64,000 nt of DNA from Rivibacter subsaxonicus. Lineage in GTDB: Bacteria; Pseudomonadota; Gammaproteobacteria; Burkholderiales; Burkholderiaceae_C. The stretch's first letter is position 1; each line of letters begins with the position of its first letter. The stretch spans positions 590,829-654,828 of the forward strand of contig NZ_SHKP01000004.1 of assembly GCF_004217215.1 (NCBI RefSeq), given 5' to 3'. Under the pieces are notes generated by a model that was not told where the DNA came from, made no database searches, and saw only the letters and a program-made list of their open reading frames with translations. Of this stretch, positions 1 through 8,665 are shown in pieces. The position numbers were made by a program, and so were the translations under genes.

Positions 1-8
1 GCGCGACG

Positions 9-398
9 ATGGAACTCGACAAGGCTGGCAAGGACCTGCAGAACGAGAAGCTGCTGCGGGAGGACGTCGCCGCGCTGATGGCGCGGGCGCGGGTCGCACA
101 CACGGTGAGCCTGTGCGCGATGGCCGCCAGCCTGGCCTACGCCGAACTGGCCTCAGGCGGACTGCGGGACGAGGCCTTGCAAGAGGCGCGTGCGCTGGCA
201 GCCGAGCTGGCGTCGCGGGTGCGCGCCGCGACGACGGCCCATCCGCAACCGGGCGCATCGGCACGCTTCGATGAACTCGCCGCGCGCGTCGCCGCGGCGC
301 CGGCCGGGCCCTTGGTCCTGGTGGCCCAGGGCTACCTGCACGAACTGCGCGAAATCGACCAGGTACTGGCGGGCCGCGCGCCCGCCCGGATCACTTGA
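9..398 (+). CDS. Hypothetical protein, small helical
   Basis: I do not recognise a family for this 129-residue product. It is Ala/Leu/Arg-rich with long predicted helices, no signal peptide and no convincing membrane segment. Its start lies only 8 bases into the window, so an upstream start or promoter cannot be judged. It converges on the phosphofructokinase gene and the two coding ends overlap by 8 bases, which is common for real convergent genes in this genome. The codon pattern (G/C in third positions) fits coding in this frame. A cytosolic helical protein is all that can be said. Confidence 0.5.
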   Translation: MELDKAGKDLQNEKLLREDVAALMARARVAHTVSLCAMAASLAYAELASGGLRDEALQEARALAAELASRVRAATTAHPQPGASARFDELAARVAAAPAGPLVLVAQGYLHELREIDQVLAGRAPARIT

Positions 399-1650
399 GC
401 TCGAAGGGCGACAGCTTCTTCGCCACCGCGCGGTTCTTCAGCGTCACGTAGACCGGCAGTCCGTTCTCGTAGGTCGGGTAGTCCTCGCCCTGGATCAGCG
501 GCAGCAGGTAGCGCTTGCACTTGGCCGTGATGCCGAAGCCGTCTGCGGTGATGAAGTCGCGCGGCATGAACTTCTCGACGTTGGCCACCTTGGCCAGCGG
601 CGCCACGCCGATGCGGTACTTGTAGGGAACGTTGGAGACGCGCTCGACGGTCGGCATCACCGCGTTGTGGCCCTTGACCGCCAACTCGACCGCCTTCTTG
701 CCCAACTCGTAGGCCTGCTTGACGTCGGTCTTCGACGCGATGTGGCGCGCCGCGCGCTGCAGGTAGTCGGCCACCGCCCAGTGGAACTTGTGGCCGAGCG
801 CGTCCTTGATCATGTTGGCGACCACCGGCGCGGCGCCGCCGAGCTGCGCATGGCCGAAGGCATCGCGCGTGCCCTGCTCGGCGAGGAAGCGACCGTCCGG
901 ATAGTGGCAGCCCTCGGACACCACCACCGTGCAGTAGCCATGCTCCTTGACCAGCGCGTCGACGCGGGCGAGGAACTTCTTCTCGTCGAACTCGACCTCG
1001 GGAAACAGGATCACGACCGGGATGCCGTGATCCTCGATCAGGCCGCCGGCGGCCGCGATCCAGCCGGCGTGGCGGCCCATGACCTCGAGCACGAAGACCT
1101 TGGTCGAGGTGCGGGCCATCGAGCGCACGTCGAAGCTGGCTTCCAGCGCCGAGACCGCGACGTACTTGGCGACCGAACCGAAGCCGGGGCAGCAGTCGGT
1201 GATCGGCAGGTCGTTGTCCACGGTCTTGGGCACGTGGATCGCCTGGACCCCGTAGCCCATCTGCTCGGAGAGCTGGCTGATCTTGAAGCAGGTGTCGGCC
1301 GAGTCGCCGCCGCCGTTGTAGAAGAAGTAGCCGATGTTGTGCGCCTTGAAGACCTCGATCAGGCGCTCGTACTCGCGCTTGTGGGTCTCGAGCGACTTCA
1401 GCTTGTAGCGGCACGAGCCGAAGGCGCCCGAGGGCGTGTTGCGCAGCGCGCGGATTGCCGCGATCGATTCCTTGCTGGTGTCGATCAGGTCCTCGGTCAG
1501 CGCGCCGATGATGCCGTTGCGTCCTGCGTAGACCTTGCCGATCACGTCGTCGTGCTTGCGCGCCGTCTCGATCACGCCGCAGGCCGAGGCGTTGATGACG
1601 GCGGTGACGCCGCCGGACTGGGCGTAGAAGGCGTTTTTCTTGCGGGCCAT
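391..1650 (-). CDS. pfp: Pyrophosphate-dependent 6-phosphofructokinase
   Basis: Phosphorylates fructose 6-phosphate to fructose 1,6-bisphosphate in the cytosol, probably with pyrophosphate instead of ATP, a reversible step. The 419-residue protein has the PFK fold: the N-terminal SGGVTAVIN phosphate loop, NGGGDSADT at residues 112-120, and PKTVDNDLP at 141-149. The Asp in GGGDS together with the Lys before TVDND is the pattern that family work associates with PPi use; ATP enzymes carry Gly at these places. The gene lies 9 bases after pepN on the same strand, so the two are probably co-transcribed. PPi specificity is inferred from motifs, not shown. Confidence 0.9.
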   Translation of the reverse strand: MARKKNAFYAQSGGVTAVINASACGVIETARKHDDVIGKVYAGRNGIIGALTEDLIDTSKESIAAIRALRNTPSGAFGSCRYKLKSLETHKREYERLIEVFKAHNIGYFFYNGGGDSADTCFKISQLSEQMGYGVQAIHVPKTVDNDLPITDCCPGFGSVAKYVAVSALEASFDVRSMARTSTKVFVLEVMGRHAGWIAAAGGLIEDHGIPVVILFPEVEFDEKKFLARVDALVKEHGYCTVVVSEGCHYPDGRFLAEQGTRDAFGHAQLGGAAPVVANMIKDALGHKFHWAVADYLQRAARHIASKTDVKQAYELGKKAVELAVKGHNAVMPTVERVSNVPYKYRIGVAPLAKVANVEKFMPRDFITADGFGITAKCKRYLLPLIQGEDYPTYENGLPVYVTLKNRAVAKKLSPFELK

Positions 1651-1659
1651 GGGTTTGCC

Positions 1660-4347
1660 TTAGTCTTGAAGCGAACGGGTGACGATTTCGCGGGTGTCGT
1701 CCGAGAGTTCGGCCCTTGCCGCGACGCGCGCGATCGCCTCGCGCGCCGCGCTGCGGTAGGGCTCGGCGAGCAGGCGCCAGCGGTCGAGCGAGCGTGCCAG
1801 GCGCGAGGCCAGCTGCGGGTTGAAGGCGTCGACCTCGACCACCTTGTCGGCCCAGAACACATAGCCGGCGGCATCGGCACGGTGGAAGGCGGCCGGGTTC
1901 ATCAGCGTCAGCGGCATCAGCAGGCTGCGCGCGCGGTTGGGGTTGCGCAGCGTGAAGTCGGGATGCTGGGCCAGCGTGCGCACGCGCTCGAACACCGCGC
2001 CGGCGCCTTCGCCGAGCGGCTCGGGCGCGCCGGCCTGCAGCGCGAACCACTTGTCGATCACCAGCGCCTCGTCGGCGAACAGCGCGTGAAATCGCTCCAG
2101 CGCCGGTGCCGCCAACTCGGCATGGGCATTGACCAGCGCGGTCAGTGCACCGAAGCGCTCGCTCATGCTGGTGGCGTCCTTGAAGCGCTGGTAGGCGCGG
2201 CCGGGCCAGACGGTGTCGCCGCTGGCGGTGGCGTCGAGCACCAGCATCGACAGCGCCAGGTTGACCAGCGCCCGCTGGCCGGCGGCGCGTGCGTCGGGCG
2301 AGTAGCCGCCGATCGGCGCCTGGGTCTCGAAGGCCCAGACCCAGTCGTCGCGCAGTGCCTGCGCCAGCTGCAGCCGGAAGCCCTCGCGCAGCGCATGGAT
2401 GCGGGCCGGGTCGACCTCGGCGCCGAGTTCCTCGGCGACCACCGTCTCGCTCGGCAGCGTCAGCACCAGTTCCTTGAGCGCGGCGTCGAGCGTGGGGTGG
2501 CGCAGCACGCCGCGCATCGCGTCGATGAACGCCGCGTCGAGCTGCGTGCTGCCACCGCGCAGCGCGGCGAGCAGGCGGTTGAGCGCGAGCTGCTGGCCGG
2601 CCTCCCAGCGGTTGAAGGCGTCGCTGTCGTGCTGCAGCAGCGTCAGCAGCGCAGTGTCGGCCAGCGCGGCGTCGAGGTGCACCGGTGCCGAATAGCCGCG
2701 CAGCAGCGAGGGCACCGGCTCGCGGTCGACGTTGACGAAGACGAAGCGCTGCTCGGCCTCGGCCAGCACCAGCACGCGGTGGGTGCCGGTGTCGCCCGGT
2801 TCGTCGGCCAATTGCAGCGGCAGGGCGCTGCCGTCGTCGCTCGCCAGCAGGCCCATCGCGAAGGGGATCACGGAGGGCAGCCGGTGCGGCTGGCCCGGGT
2901 TCGGCGTGCCGGTCTGGGCCAGCTCGAGCGTGTAGGTGCGCGCCGCGGCGTCGTAGGCACCGCGTGCCGTCACCTGCGGCGTGCCGGCCTGGCTGTACCA
3001 GCGCTTGAAGGCATCGAGGCGCTCGGCCAGCTCGCTGCCGGGGTTGGCGTCGGCGATGGCCTGGGCGAAGTCGTCGCAGGTCACGGCCTGGCCGTCATGG
3101 CGCTGGAAGTACAGCGTCATGCCCTTGGCGAAGCCGCGCCGGCCGACCAGCGTGGCCATCATGCGCACCACCTCGGCACCCTTCTCGTAGACGGTGGCGG
3201 TGTAGAAGTTGTCGATCGCTTGGTACTGCTCGGGCCGCACCGGGTGCGCCATCGGGCCGGCGTCCTCGGGGAACTGGAACTGGCGCAACTGGCGCACGTC
3301 CTCGATGCGCTTGACGGCGCGCGCGCTGGCCTCGCCGGCCATGTCCTGGCTGAACTCCTGGTCGCGGTAGACCGTGAGGCCTTCCTTCAGCGAGAGCTGG
3401 AACCAGTCGCGGCAGGTCACGCGGTTGCCGGTCCAGTTGTGGAAGTACTCGTGGGCGACCACGCTCTCGATGTTGGCGAAGTCGGCGTCGGTGGCCGTCG
3501 CCGGGCTGGCCAGCACGAACTTCGTGTTGAAGATGTTGAGGCCCTTGTTCTCCATCGCGCCCATGTTGAAGTCGCTGACCGCGACGATCATGAAGCGCTC
3601 GAGGTCGAGCGGCAGGCCGAAGCGGGCCTCGTCCCAGACCACCGAGGCGATCAACGAGTTCATCGCGTGCTCGGTCTTGTCGAGGTCGCCGGCGCGCACG
3701 TAGACCTGCAGCAGGTGCTCCTTGCCGCTGCGCGAGACGATCTTCTGCTCGCGGCTGACCAGCTTGGCCGCGACCAGCGCGAACAGGTAGCTCGGCTTGG
3801 GAAACGGGTCGTGCCACTTGGCGAAGTGGCGGCCGCCGTCGAGCTCGCCCTGCGCGACCAGGTTGCCGTTGCCCAGCAGCACCGGGTACTTCTCCGCATC
3901 GGCGCGCAGCGTGACGGTGTAGACCGCCATCACGTCGGGGCGGTCGAGGAAGTAGCTGATGCGGCGAAAGCCCTGCGCCTCGCACTGCGTGAAGAAGCCG
4001 CCACCCGAGGTGTAGAGGCCGCTGAGTTGCAGGTTCTTCTCGGGCGCGATGGTGTTGCGCACCTCGAGCGTGAACGGGCCGTCGGGCAGGGCGTCGAGCA
4101 CCAGCTGGTCGTTCTCGACGCGAAAGGTCGCCGGCTCGCCGTTGACCATCACGCGGGTCAGGTTCAGGTCCTCGCCATCGAGCCGCAGCGACTGTACCGG
4201 AAGCTCGGCGTTGCGCTCGATCGTCATCTTGTTGATGACCAGGGTCTTGGCCGGGTCGAGGTCGAAGCTCAGGTCGACCGTGCGGATCCAGTAGGCCGGA
4301 GCCTGGTAGTCCTCGCGCCGGATGATGGGGGCAGTGCCTTCACGCAT
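1660..4347 (-). CDS. pepN: Aminopeptidase N (M1 family zinc metallopeptidase)
   Basis: Removes N-terminal residues from peptides in the cytosol during protein turnover. The product is 895 residues with the M1 hallmarks: the substrate-anchoring GAMEN at 263-267 and the zinc motif HEYFH at 299-303, with the third ligand Glu at 322. C-terminal to this are the usual barrel and helical domains of E. coli-type PepN. I take the ATG at 4347 (MREGTAPIIRR) because the longer frame to 4494 runs into the upstream PIN-toxin gene and its extra 49 residues are unlike the family. Only 10 bases separate it from that toxin gene, so pepN may be read from the toxin-antitoxin promoter. It leads into pfp. Confidence 0.95.
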   Translation of the reverse strand: MREGTAPIIRREDYQAPAYWIRTVDLSFDLDPAKTLVINKMTIERNAELPVQSLRLDGEDLNLTRVMVNGEPATFRVENDQLVLDALPDGPFTLEVRNTIAPEKNLQLSGLYTSGGGFFTQCEAQGFRRISYFLDRPDVMAVYTVTLRADAEKYPVLLGNGNLVAQGELDGGRHFAKWHDPFPKPSYLFALVAAKLVSREQKIVSRSGKEHLLQVYVRAGDLDKTEHAMNSLIASVVWDEARFGLPLDLERFMIVAVSDFNMGAMENKGLNIFNTKFVLASPATATDADFANIESVVAHEYFHNWTGNRVTCRDWFQLSLKEGLTVYRDQEFSQDMAGEASARAVKRIEDVRQLRQFQFPEDAGPMAHPVRPEQYQAIDNFYTATVYEKGAEVVRMMATLVGRRGFAKGMTLYFQRHDGQAVTCDDFAQAIADANPGSELAERLDAFKRWYSQAGTPQVTARGAYDAAARTYTLELAQTGTPNPGQPHRLPSVIPFAMGLLASDDGSALPLQLADEPGDTGTHRVLVLAEAEQRFVFVNVDREPVPSLLRGYSAPVHLDAALADTALLTLLQHDSDAFNRWEAGQQLALNRLLAALRGGSTQLDAAFIDAMRGVLRHPTLDAALKELVLTLPSETVVAEELGAEVDPARIHALREGFRLQLAQALRDDWVWAFETQAPIGGYSPDARAAGQRALVNLALSMLVLDATASGDTVWPGRAYQRFKDATSMSERFGALTALVNAHAELAAPALERFHALFADEALVIDKWFALQAGAPEPLGEGAGAVFERVRTLAQHPDFTLRNPNRARSLLMPLTLMNPAAFHRADAAGYVFWADKVVEVDAFNPQLASRLARSLDRWRLLAEPYRSAAREAIARVAARAELSDDTREIVTRSLQD

Positions 4348-4357
4348 GGTGTTGGTC

Positions 4358-4792
4358 TCAGGTGTGAAATGGGTAGACGTCGAGGCCACGCGCTGCGGCA
4401 GCCCGGGCAAGTTGGCGATCACCGGTCGCCAAGCCGGAGCATTGATGGCTGATTGCGGAGGCCAGATGGAGCGCGTCAAGCGTCGCGAGTGCAACGCCGA
4501 GGTCCTGCATCAGGGCCGTGGCCAGCGAGAAGCTGTCGCTGTCGAATGGTTGCATGTTCCAGAGCGCCGCAGCGAGATCCTTGCCAAACTCCGTGCGCGC
4601 GCGGCGAGCGTGTCTTGCATCGATCAGTTGCTGGCGCTGCAGGCGCTGCAGCACCGATTCGAACTCGGTGGCGCCAAGCGGGTTGATCACGTAGTCGTCA
4701 CCGCAAGTCGCGAGGAATCGGTCGAAAGCATCCGATGCAGGCTCTGCCAGGTAACGCTTGGCGAGCGCGCTGGTGTCGATGTAGACGCTCAT
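4358..4792 (-). CDS. PIN-domain toxin (VapC-like ribonuclease)
   Basis: A 144-residue PIN-domain protein, the family of RNases that act as toxins by cleaving tRNA or rRNA. The acidic metal-binding set is visible: Asp6 in YIDTSALAKRY, Glu43 in ATEFES, Asp106 in TLDALHLA and Asp125 in TGDRQLA, so the active site looks intact. It follows the Phd-like antitoxin gene by 5 bases, the usual antitoxin-toxin order, and precedes pepN by 10 bases. The pair is inserted between prfB and pepN. The cellular target is not predictable from sequence. Confidence 0.88.
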   Translation of the reverse strand: MSVYIDTSALAKRYLAEPASDAFDRFLATCGDDYVINPLGATEFESVLQRLQRQQLIDARHARRARTEFGKDLAAALWNMQPFDSDSFSLATALMQDLGVALATLDALHLASAISHQCSGLATGDRQLARAAAARGLDVYPFHT

Positions 4793-4797
4793 TGGAT

Positions 4798-5022
4798 CTA
4801 ACGCCGATCGCGCTCCTCACGAATCAGCTGGTCGATGCCTTCGAGCATCGGCATCGTGGCGCGATGCTCACTGAGCGAGCGCAACCGGCGCTCGCGCGCG
4901 ATCGGCAGGATGCGGGCGACCGGCTCGCCGTTGGACACCAGCACCAACTCCTGCTCCCTGGCCAGAGTTTCGCGCAACCGGGGCATCTCGGCTCGCAACT
5001 CGCGGACGTTGATGGTCTTCAT
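4798..5022 (-). CDS. Antitoxin, Phd/YefM family
   Basis: A 74-residue DNA-binding antitoxin that should neutralise the adjacent PIN toxin and repress their shared promoter. The N-terminal half reads MKTINVRELRAEMPRL then LVSNGEPVARILP, the Phd/YefM pattern; the charged C-terminus (GIDQLIREERDRR) would bind the toxin. I choose the ATG at 5022, preceded by an AGGAA ribosome site, over the in-frame ATG at 5052. The upstream ATG overlaps the predicted -10 element and would not be in the transcript. A perfect 10-base inverted repeat lies 18-48 bases upstream and is the likely autoregulatory operator. Confidence 0.88.
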   Translation of the reverse strand: MKTINVRELRAEMPRLRETLAREQELVLVSNGEPVARILPIARERRLRSLSEHRATMPMLEGIDQLIREERDRR

Positions 5023-5040
5023 CGAAGCGTTCCTGTTGTG

Positions 5041-5080
5041 CGTGTCACGCATTGTATCTTGCGTGACACGCCCGGATCAA
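5041..5080 (-). promoter_or_regulatory. Promoter and palindromic operator of the toxin-antitoxin pair
   Basis: CGTGTCACGC at 5041-5050 and GCGTGACACG at 5061-5070 form a perfect 10-base inverted repeat with a 10-base spacer. On the minus strand a TACAAT -10 element (5051-5056) sits in the spacer, with a TTGATC -35 element (5075-5080) 18 bases upstream that overlaps the prfB stop codon. A repressor bound to the arms would cover the promoter, as expected for conditional cooperativity in toxin-antitoxin operons. The layout is seen; binding by the antitoxin is inferred. Confidence 0.75.
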
Positions 5081-6181
5081 ACGCCCTGCTTCAGGCTCGC
5101 CGTGATGAAGGGGTCGAGGTCGCCGTCGAGCACCTTCTGCGTATTGCTGATCTCGACGTTGGTGCGCAGATCCTTGATGCGGCTCTGGTCGAGCACGTAG
5201 CTGCGGATCTGGTGGCCCCAGCCGACATCGGTCTTGCTGTCCTCGAGCTTCTGCTGCGCTTCCATCTGCTTGCGCATCTCGTGCTCGTAGAGGCGCGAGC
5301 GCAGCATCTGCCAGGCCTCGTCGCGGTTGCGGTGCTGCGAGCGGTCGTTCTGGCACTGCACGACGATGCCGGTCGGGATGTGCGTCAGCCGCACCGCCGA
5401 GTCGGTCTTGTTGATGTGCTGGCCGCCGGCGCCGCTGGCGCGATAGGTGTCGGTGCGCACGTCGGCCGGGTTGATCTCGATCTCGATGGTGTCGTCGACC
5501 TCGGGGTAGACGAAGACCGACGCGAACGAGGTGTGGCGGCCGCCGGCGCTGTCGAAAGGGCTCTTGCGCACCAGGCGATGGACGCCGGTCTCGGTGCGCA
5601 GCAGGCCGAAGGCGTACTCGCCCTCGATCTTGATCGTGGCGCTGCGAATGCCGGCGACGTCGCCCTCGCTCTCTTCCATCACCTCGGGCTTGAAGCCCTT
5701 GCGCTCGCAGTAGCGCAGGTACTGGCGCAGCAGCATGCTGGCCCAGTCGCAGGCCTCGGTGCCGCCGGCGCCGGCCTGGATGTCCATGAAGCAGTTGAGC
5801 GGGTCGGCCGGGTTGTTGAACATCCGGCGGAACTCGAGCGCCTCGATCTCGGTGGCGAGCGCGGCGGCGTCGGTCTCGATCGCGGCCAGCGAGTCGAGGT
5901 CTTCCTCGGCCTTGACCATCTCGTAGAGCTCGCTGTTGTCGGCCAGCGTGGCGCCGACGCGGTCAAGCACCTCGACCACGACCTCGAGCGACTTCTTCTC
6001 GCGGCCCAGCTCCTGCGCCTTCTTCGGCTCGTTCCAGACGGCCGGGTCCTCGAGTGCGGCGTTGACCTCGCTCAGCCGGCGTGCCTTCTGGTCGACGTCA
6101 AAGATACCTCCGGAGGTCCTGGGCGCGCTGGCTCAGGTCCGCGAGGGTGGCGCCGATGGTGTTGATGCGTTCGATGTCCAT
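5077..6181 (-). CDS. prfB: Peptide chain release factor 2 (programmed +1 frameshift)
   Basis: Recognises UGA and UAA stop codons and triggers peptide release on the ribosome. The gene starts at the ATG at 6181 ([16 protein letters not shown]), meets an in-frame TGA as codon 28 (6098-6100), and continues after a +1 shift to the stop at 5077, giving 367 residues, close to the 365 of E. coli RF2. The stop-codon recognition tripeptide SPF is at about 207-209 and the catalytic GGQ at about 252-254. A plain frame scan shows only the part from 5979 down, which is not the true start. The autoregulatory shift makes RF2 synthesis fall when RF2 is plentiful. Confidence 0.96.
6098..6113 (-). promoter_or_regulatory. 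prfB programmed frameshift site
   Basis: On the minus strand the sequence reads GGAGG-TAT-CTT-TGA-C. This is the canonical RF2 recoding signal: a Shine-Dalgarno-like GGAGG three bases before the CTT slippery codon, then an in-frame TGA followed by C. The tRNA-Leu slips from CTT to TTT and translation continues as GAC-GTC-GAC. Confidence 0.95.
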
Positions 6182-6281
6182 TCAGGGCTCCGGCTGTTCT
6201 GGGGCCGGGGCGCCACGGTGGCACCGCGCCGGCCAAACCGTGATTTTCGCATCCCGCGGCGCCACCGCCGCATGGGGCCCT

Positions 6282-6719
6282 TCAGTCGTCGTAGCCGGTG
6301 CAGTTCGGGCTGGCCCAGCGCGCCTTCATCTCCATGCGCATTTCGCTGGCCGGCTCGCCAACGACGCGCGAGCCCGCCGTCATCAGGTAGCTTTCGGGTG
6401 ACTGGAACTGGATGTCGAATTCACCCTTGCGCTGCTGGCCGCCGTGGACGCAGACCTGGCTGCCGGCGATGCGGGCCGCGCTGCGCGTCGTGTACTGGTT
6501 CTTGCAGTTCTCATCCTTCTCGAAGGTGCGCATGCTGGCGAGATCTTCCTTGGTGATGCAGCTCTTGAGCTTGGTCACGCGCTGCGCCCCGCCGCCGGCG
6601 CTGATGGTCAGGGTCTGCTCCCAGCCACCGGGGCGAAGATTCGGGGCCTGGGCCAGCGCCGTCGGCGCCAGCGACAGCAGCAGCGCGGCCATGGCGATCC
6701 ACGAGCTGTGCTTGTCCAT
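6282..6719 (-). CDS. DUF3617 family exported protein
   Basis: A 145-residue protein with a clear Sec signal peptide (MDKHSSWIAMAALLLSLAPTALA, cleavage near residue 23). The mature part has the DUF3617 pattern: LRPGGWEQTLTI near the start, then Cys-containing strands (KSCITKEDL, ENCKNQY, QVCVHGG, PNCTGYDD). The paired cysteines suggest disulfide bonds in the periplasm. The family is widespread in Proteobacteria and has no established function. It lies between prfB and an alpha/beta hydrolase gene on the same strand, 72 bases from the latter. Confidence 0.8.
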   Translation of the reverse strand: MDKHSSWIAMAALLLSLAPTALAQAPNLRPGGWEQTLTISAGGGAQRVTKLKSCITKEDLASMRTFEKDENCKNQYTTRSAARIAGSQVCVHGGQQRKGEFDIQFQSPESYLMTAGSRVVGEPASEMRMEMKARWASPNCTGYDD

Positions 6720-6791
6720 GCGGTTCTCCTGCGCAGGATGGTGCCAGCAACCATAGGCGGCACGCCGTCACCGGGCAAGCGGCGCGGCGCT

Positions 6792-7709
6792 TCAGCGGTC
6801 GAGGAAGGCCTCGACCAGCGCCGCCACCCGCTGCGGCTGGTCGTGGTGCAGCATGTGGCCGCAGTCGGCCAGCGCATGGCGCTCGACCTGCGGCACGACC
6901 GCCAGCCGGGCGTCGAACTCGCTCTTGGTGTAGCGCTCGCCCCACCACTTGCCGATGTCGGTGGCCTCGCCCTCGATCCACAGCAGCGGGCATTCGATGC
7001 GGCGCCAGCAGGCCAGGATCTCCTCGACCCGGTACAGCACCGGGTTCGTGCGCTTGTGGGCCGGATCGCCCTGGATCTGCCAGCGTCCGCTGGCCACGTC
7101 GAGCCGCGCCCAGTGCGGTGCCAGCCAGGTCGCCTTGTCGGCGCTCAGGCGCGGGTTGTTCTTGCGCAGCCGCTGTGCCACCTCGTCGGCGCTGGCGTAG
7201 TCGCGCAGCGCCTGCGGCGTCTTGAGCTCGTCGAGCCACTGCGCGTAGCGCTTGGGCGCCATTTCGGGCGCCATCTGCGGCAGGCCGAAACCCTCTAGGT
7301 TGACCAGCCGCCGCACCCTTTGCGGTCGCACGCCGGCGTAGAGCATCACGATGTTGCCGCCCATGCTGTGGCCGACGAGGTCGATCGGCGCCTCGGGCGA
7401 GATCGCATCGACCAGCCCGTCGAGGTCGCCGAGGTAGTCGGCAAAGCTGTAGCCGTCGGTTGGCTGCGGGGCTTCGCTGCGGCCGAAGCCGCGCCAATCG
7501 GCCGCAATCACGTAGCGATCGGCGGCCAGCGCATCGACCACGAACTGGTACGAGGCGCCGACGTCCATCCAGCCGTGCATCAGCAGCAGCGCCGGCCGCT
7601 CGGGCGTGACCAGCGAGGCATCGCCCCAGACATGCGCGTGCAGGCGCAGCCCGCGGACCTCGAAGAAGCGGGATTGCGCCGCGCGGCGCGCAAGGTAGAC
7701 GGGTTCCAT
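6792..7709 (-). CDS. Alpha/beta-fold hydrolase
   Basis: A 305-residue cytosolic hydrolase of the alpha/beta superfamily, probably an esterase or epoxide-hydrolase-like enzyme. The oxyanion-region HGWMD is at 45-49, the nucleophile elbow GHSMGG carries Ser115, and the catalytic His lies in the C-terminal DCGHMLHHDQP. A short cap domain lies between. No substrate can be read from the sequence. It starts from an ATG at 7709, with a 2-oxoglutarate dioxygenase-like gene 59 bases upstream on the same strand, so the two may share a transcript. Confidence 0.85.
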   Translation of the reverse strand: MEPVYLARRAAQSRFFEVRGLRLHAHVWGDASLVTPERPALLLMHGWMDVGASYQFVVDALAADRYVIAADWRGFGRSEAPQPTDGYSFADYLGDLDGLVDAISPEAPIDLVGHSMGGNIVMLYAGVRPQRVRRLVNLEGFGLPQMAPEMAPKRYAQWLDELKTPQALRDYASADEVAQRLRKNNPRLSADKATWLAPHWARLDVASGRWQIQGDPAHKRTNPVLYRVEEILACWRRIECPLLWIEGEATDIGKWWGERYTKSEFDARLAVVPQVERHALADCGHMLHHDQPQRVAALVEAFLDR

Positions 7710-7768
7710 GTGGGCTCGACTCTAGGTGCTGGCGCGCAGGCCCGGCGTCGCGGCAGGGACAGACTGGG

Positions 7769-8551
7769 TCAGGCCGGCGCCTGGAAGCCGTCGGCCCGGT
7801 AGGTCAGCACCAGCGTGTCGCGATGGCCGGGCCGGGTCTCGTCGAGCGGCACGATCGGCGTGCTCTCGTGGATCACGCGCGGATCGTCGAGCAGCAGCGC
7901 GCTCCAGGGCTGCTCCAGCGTGAAGCGCACGCCGCGCGGGCCTTCGGCCTCGAAGACGCGCGTCTCGCCGCCCTTGACGCCGTGGCGCCCGACCAGGATC
8001 ACTGCGACGAAGTCGACGCCGTCGCGATGCGCGCCTTCGGGCGTCGGTCGGCCGACGCCGTCGCTGGTGTCGATGCGAAAGGGATGCGCCTCCACGTACC
8101 AGCGCCGCGGCGGGGTCGTGGCGACCTCGCCGAAGAGCCTGCCGATCGAGGTCACCAGGTCGCGCCAGGCCGGCTGCGCGGCCATCGCCGGCTCGATCGG
8201 GTCGAACCAGCGCTCCATGCCGCCATGCAGCGCGTTGTAGGTGGTCGGCTGCCAGTGGGCACGGTGCGGCATGGCCTCGAGCCGGCCGGCGTCGAGTTCG
8301 TGCAGGTAGCAGCCGTGGCGGCGCTTGCGGTAGCGGCCGCCGTCCTTCAGGTAGGCATCCGGTGCCAGCCGCTCCCAAAAGGGCGCGAGCGCGCCGTCGA
8401 GCTCTGCCGGCGCGTGCCCGCACAGCGCCGCCAGCGCCTGCGGACCGAGCACCGCAAAGCCCTGGCCGCGCAGCCGCATCGCGTGCGTGGCGGAGGGCGG
8501 CACGGCTTCGAAGTCGATGCGGTCGTAGCTGGCGGCGGCAAAGCTGGACAT
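7769..8551 (-). CDS. 2-oxoglutarate/Fe(II) dioxygenase family protein
   Basis: A 260-residue protein of the 2OG-Fe dioxygenase family (the 2OG-Fe_Oxy_2 / BsmA-like group). The iron-binding facial triad is visible as H-x-D in GAHRDGVDFV and the distal His in DDPRVIHESTPI, followed by an Arg-rich strand (RDTLVLTYRADG) suited to bind 2-oxoglutarate. Relatives include amino-acid hydroxylases such as isoleucine dioxygenase; the substrate here is unknown. It is transcribed away from the acyl-CoA synthetase gene; the 114-base gap between them must hold both promoters. Confidence 0.8.
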   Translation of the reverse strand: MSSFAAASYDRIDFEAVPPSATHAMRLRGQGFAVLGPQALAALCGHAPAELDGALAPFWERLAPDAYLKDGGRYRKRRHGCYLHELDAGRLEAMPHRAHWQPTTYNALHGGMERWFDPIEPAMAAQPAWRDLVTSIGRLFGEVATTPPRRWYVEAHPFRIDTSDGVGRPTPEGAHRDGVDFVAVILVGRHGVKGGETRVFEAEGPRGVRFTLEQPWSALLLDDPRVIHESTPIVPLDETRPGHRDTLVLTYRADGFQAPA

Positions 8552-8665
8552 GGAAACAGGTGTCTGGAAACGACAAATTTCGGATGCCGAAGAGCTCGAT
8601 CAGCCTAGCATGGCGAAACCGTAGACCGCGACCGCAGACACAGGAACACCGCGAGGAGACGAGGC

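Noticed and set aside
190-4452. Long plus-strand open frame (1420 codons) over pfp and pepN
   Set aside because: It is the antisense shadow of two well-identified genes; in such GC-rich DNA the opposite strand often lacks stops. Its translation has no family features.
4348-4494. N-terminal extension of PepN
   Set aside because: The extra 49 residues lie within the PIN toxin gene and are not part of the M1 family; the ATG at 4347 is the family start.
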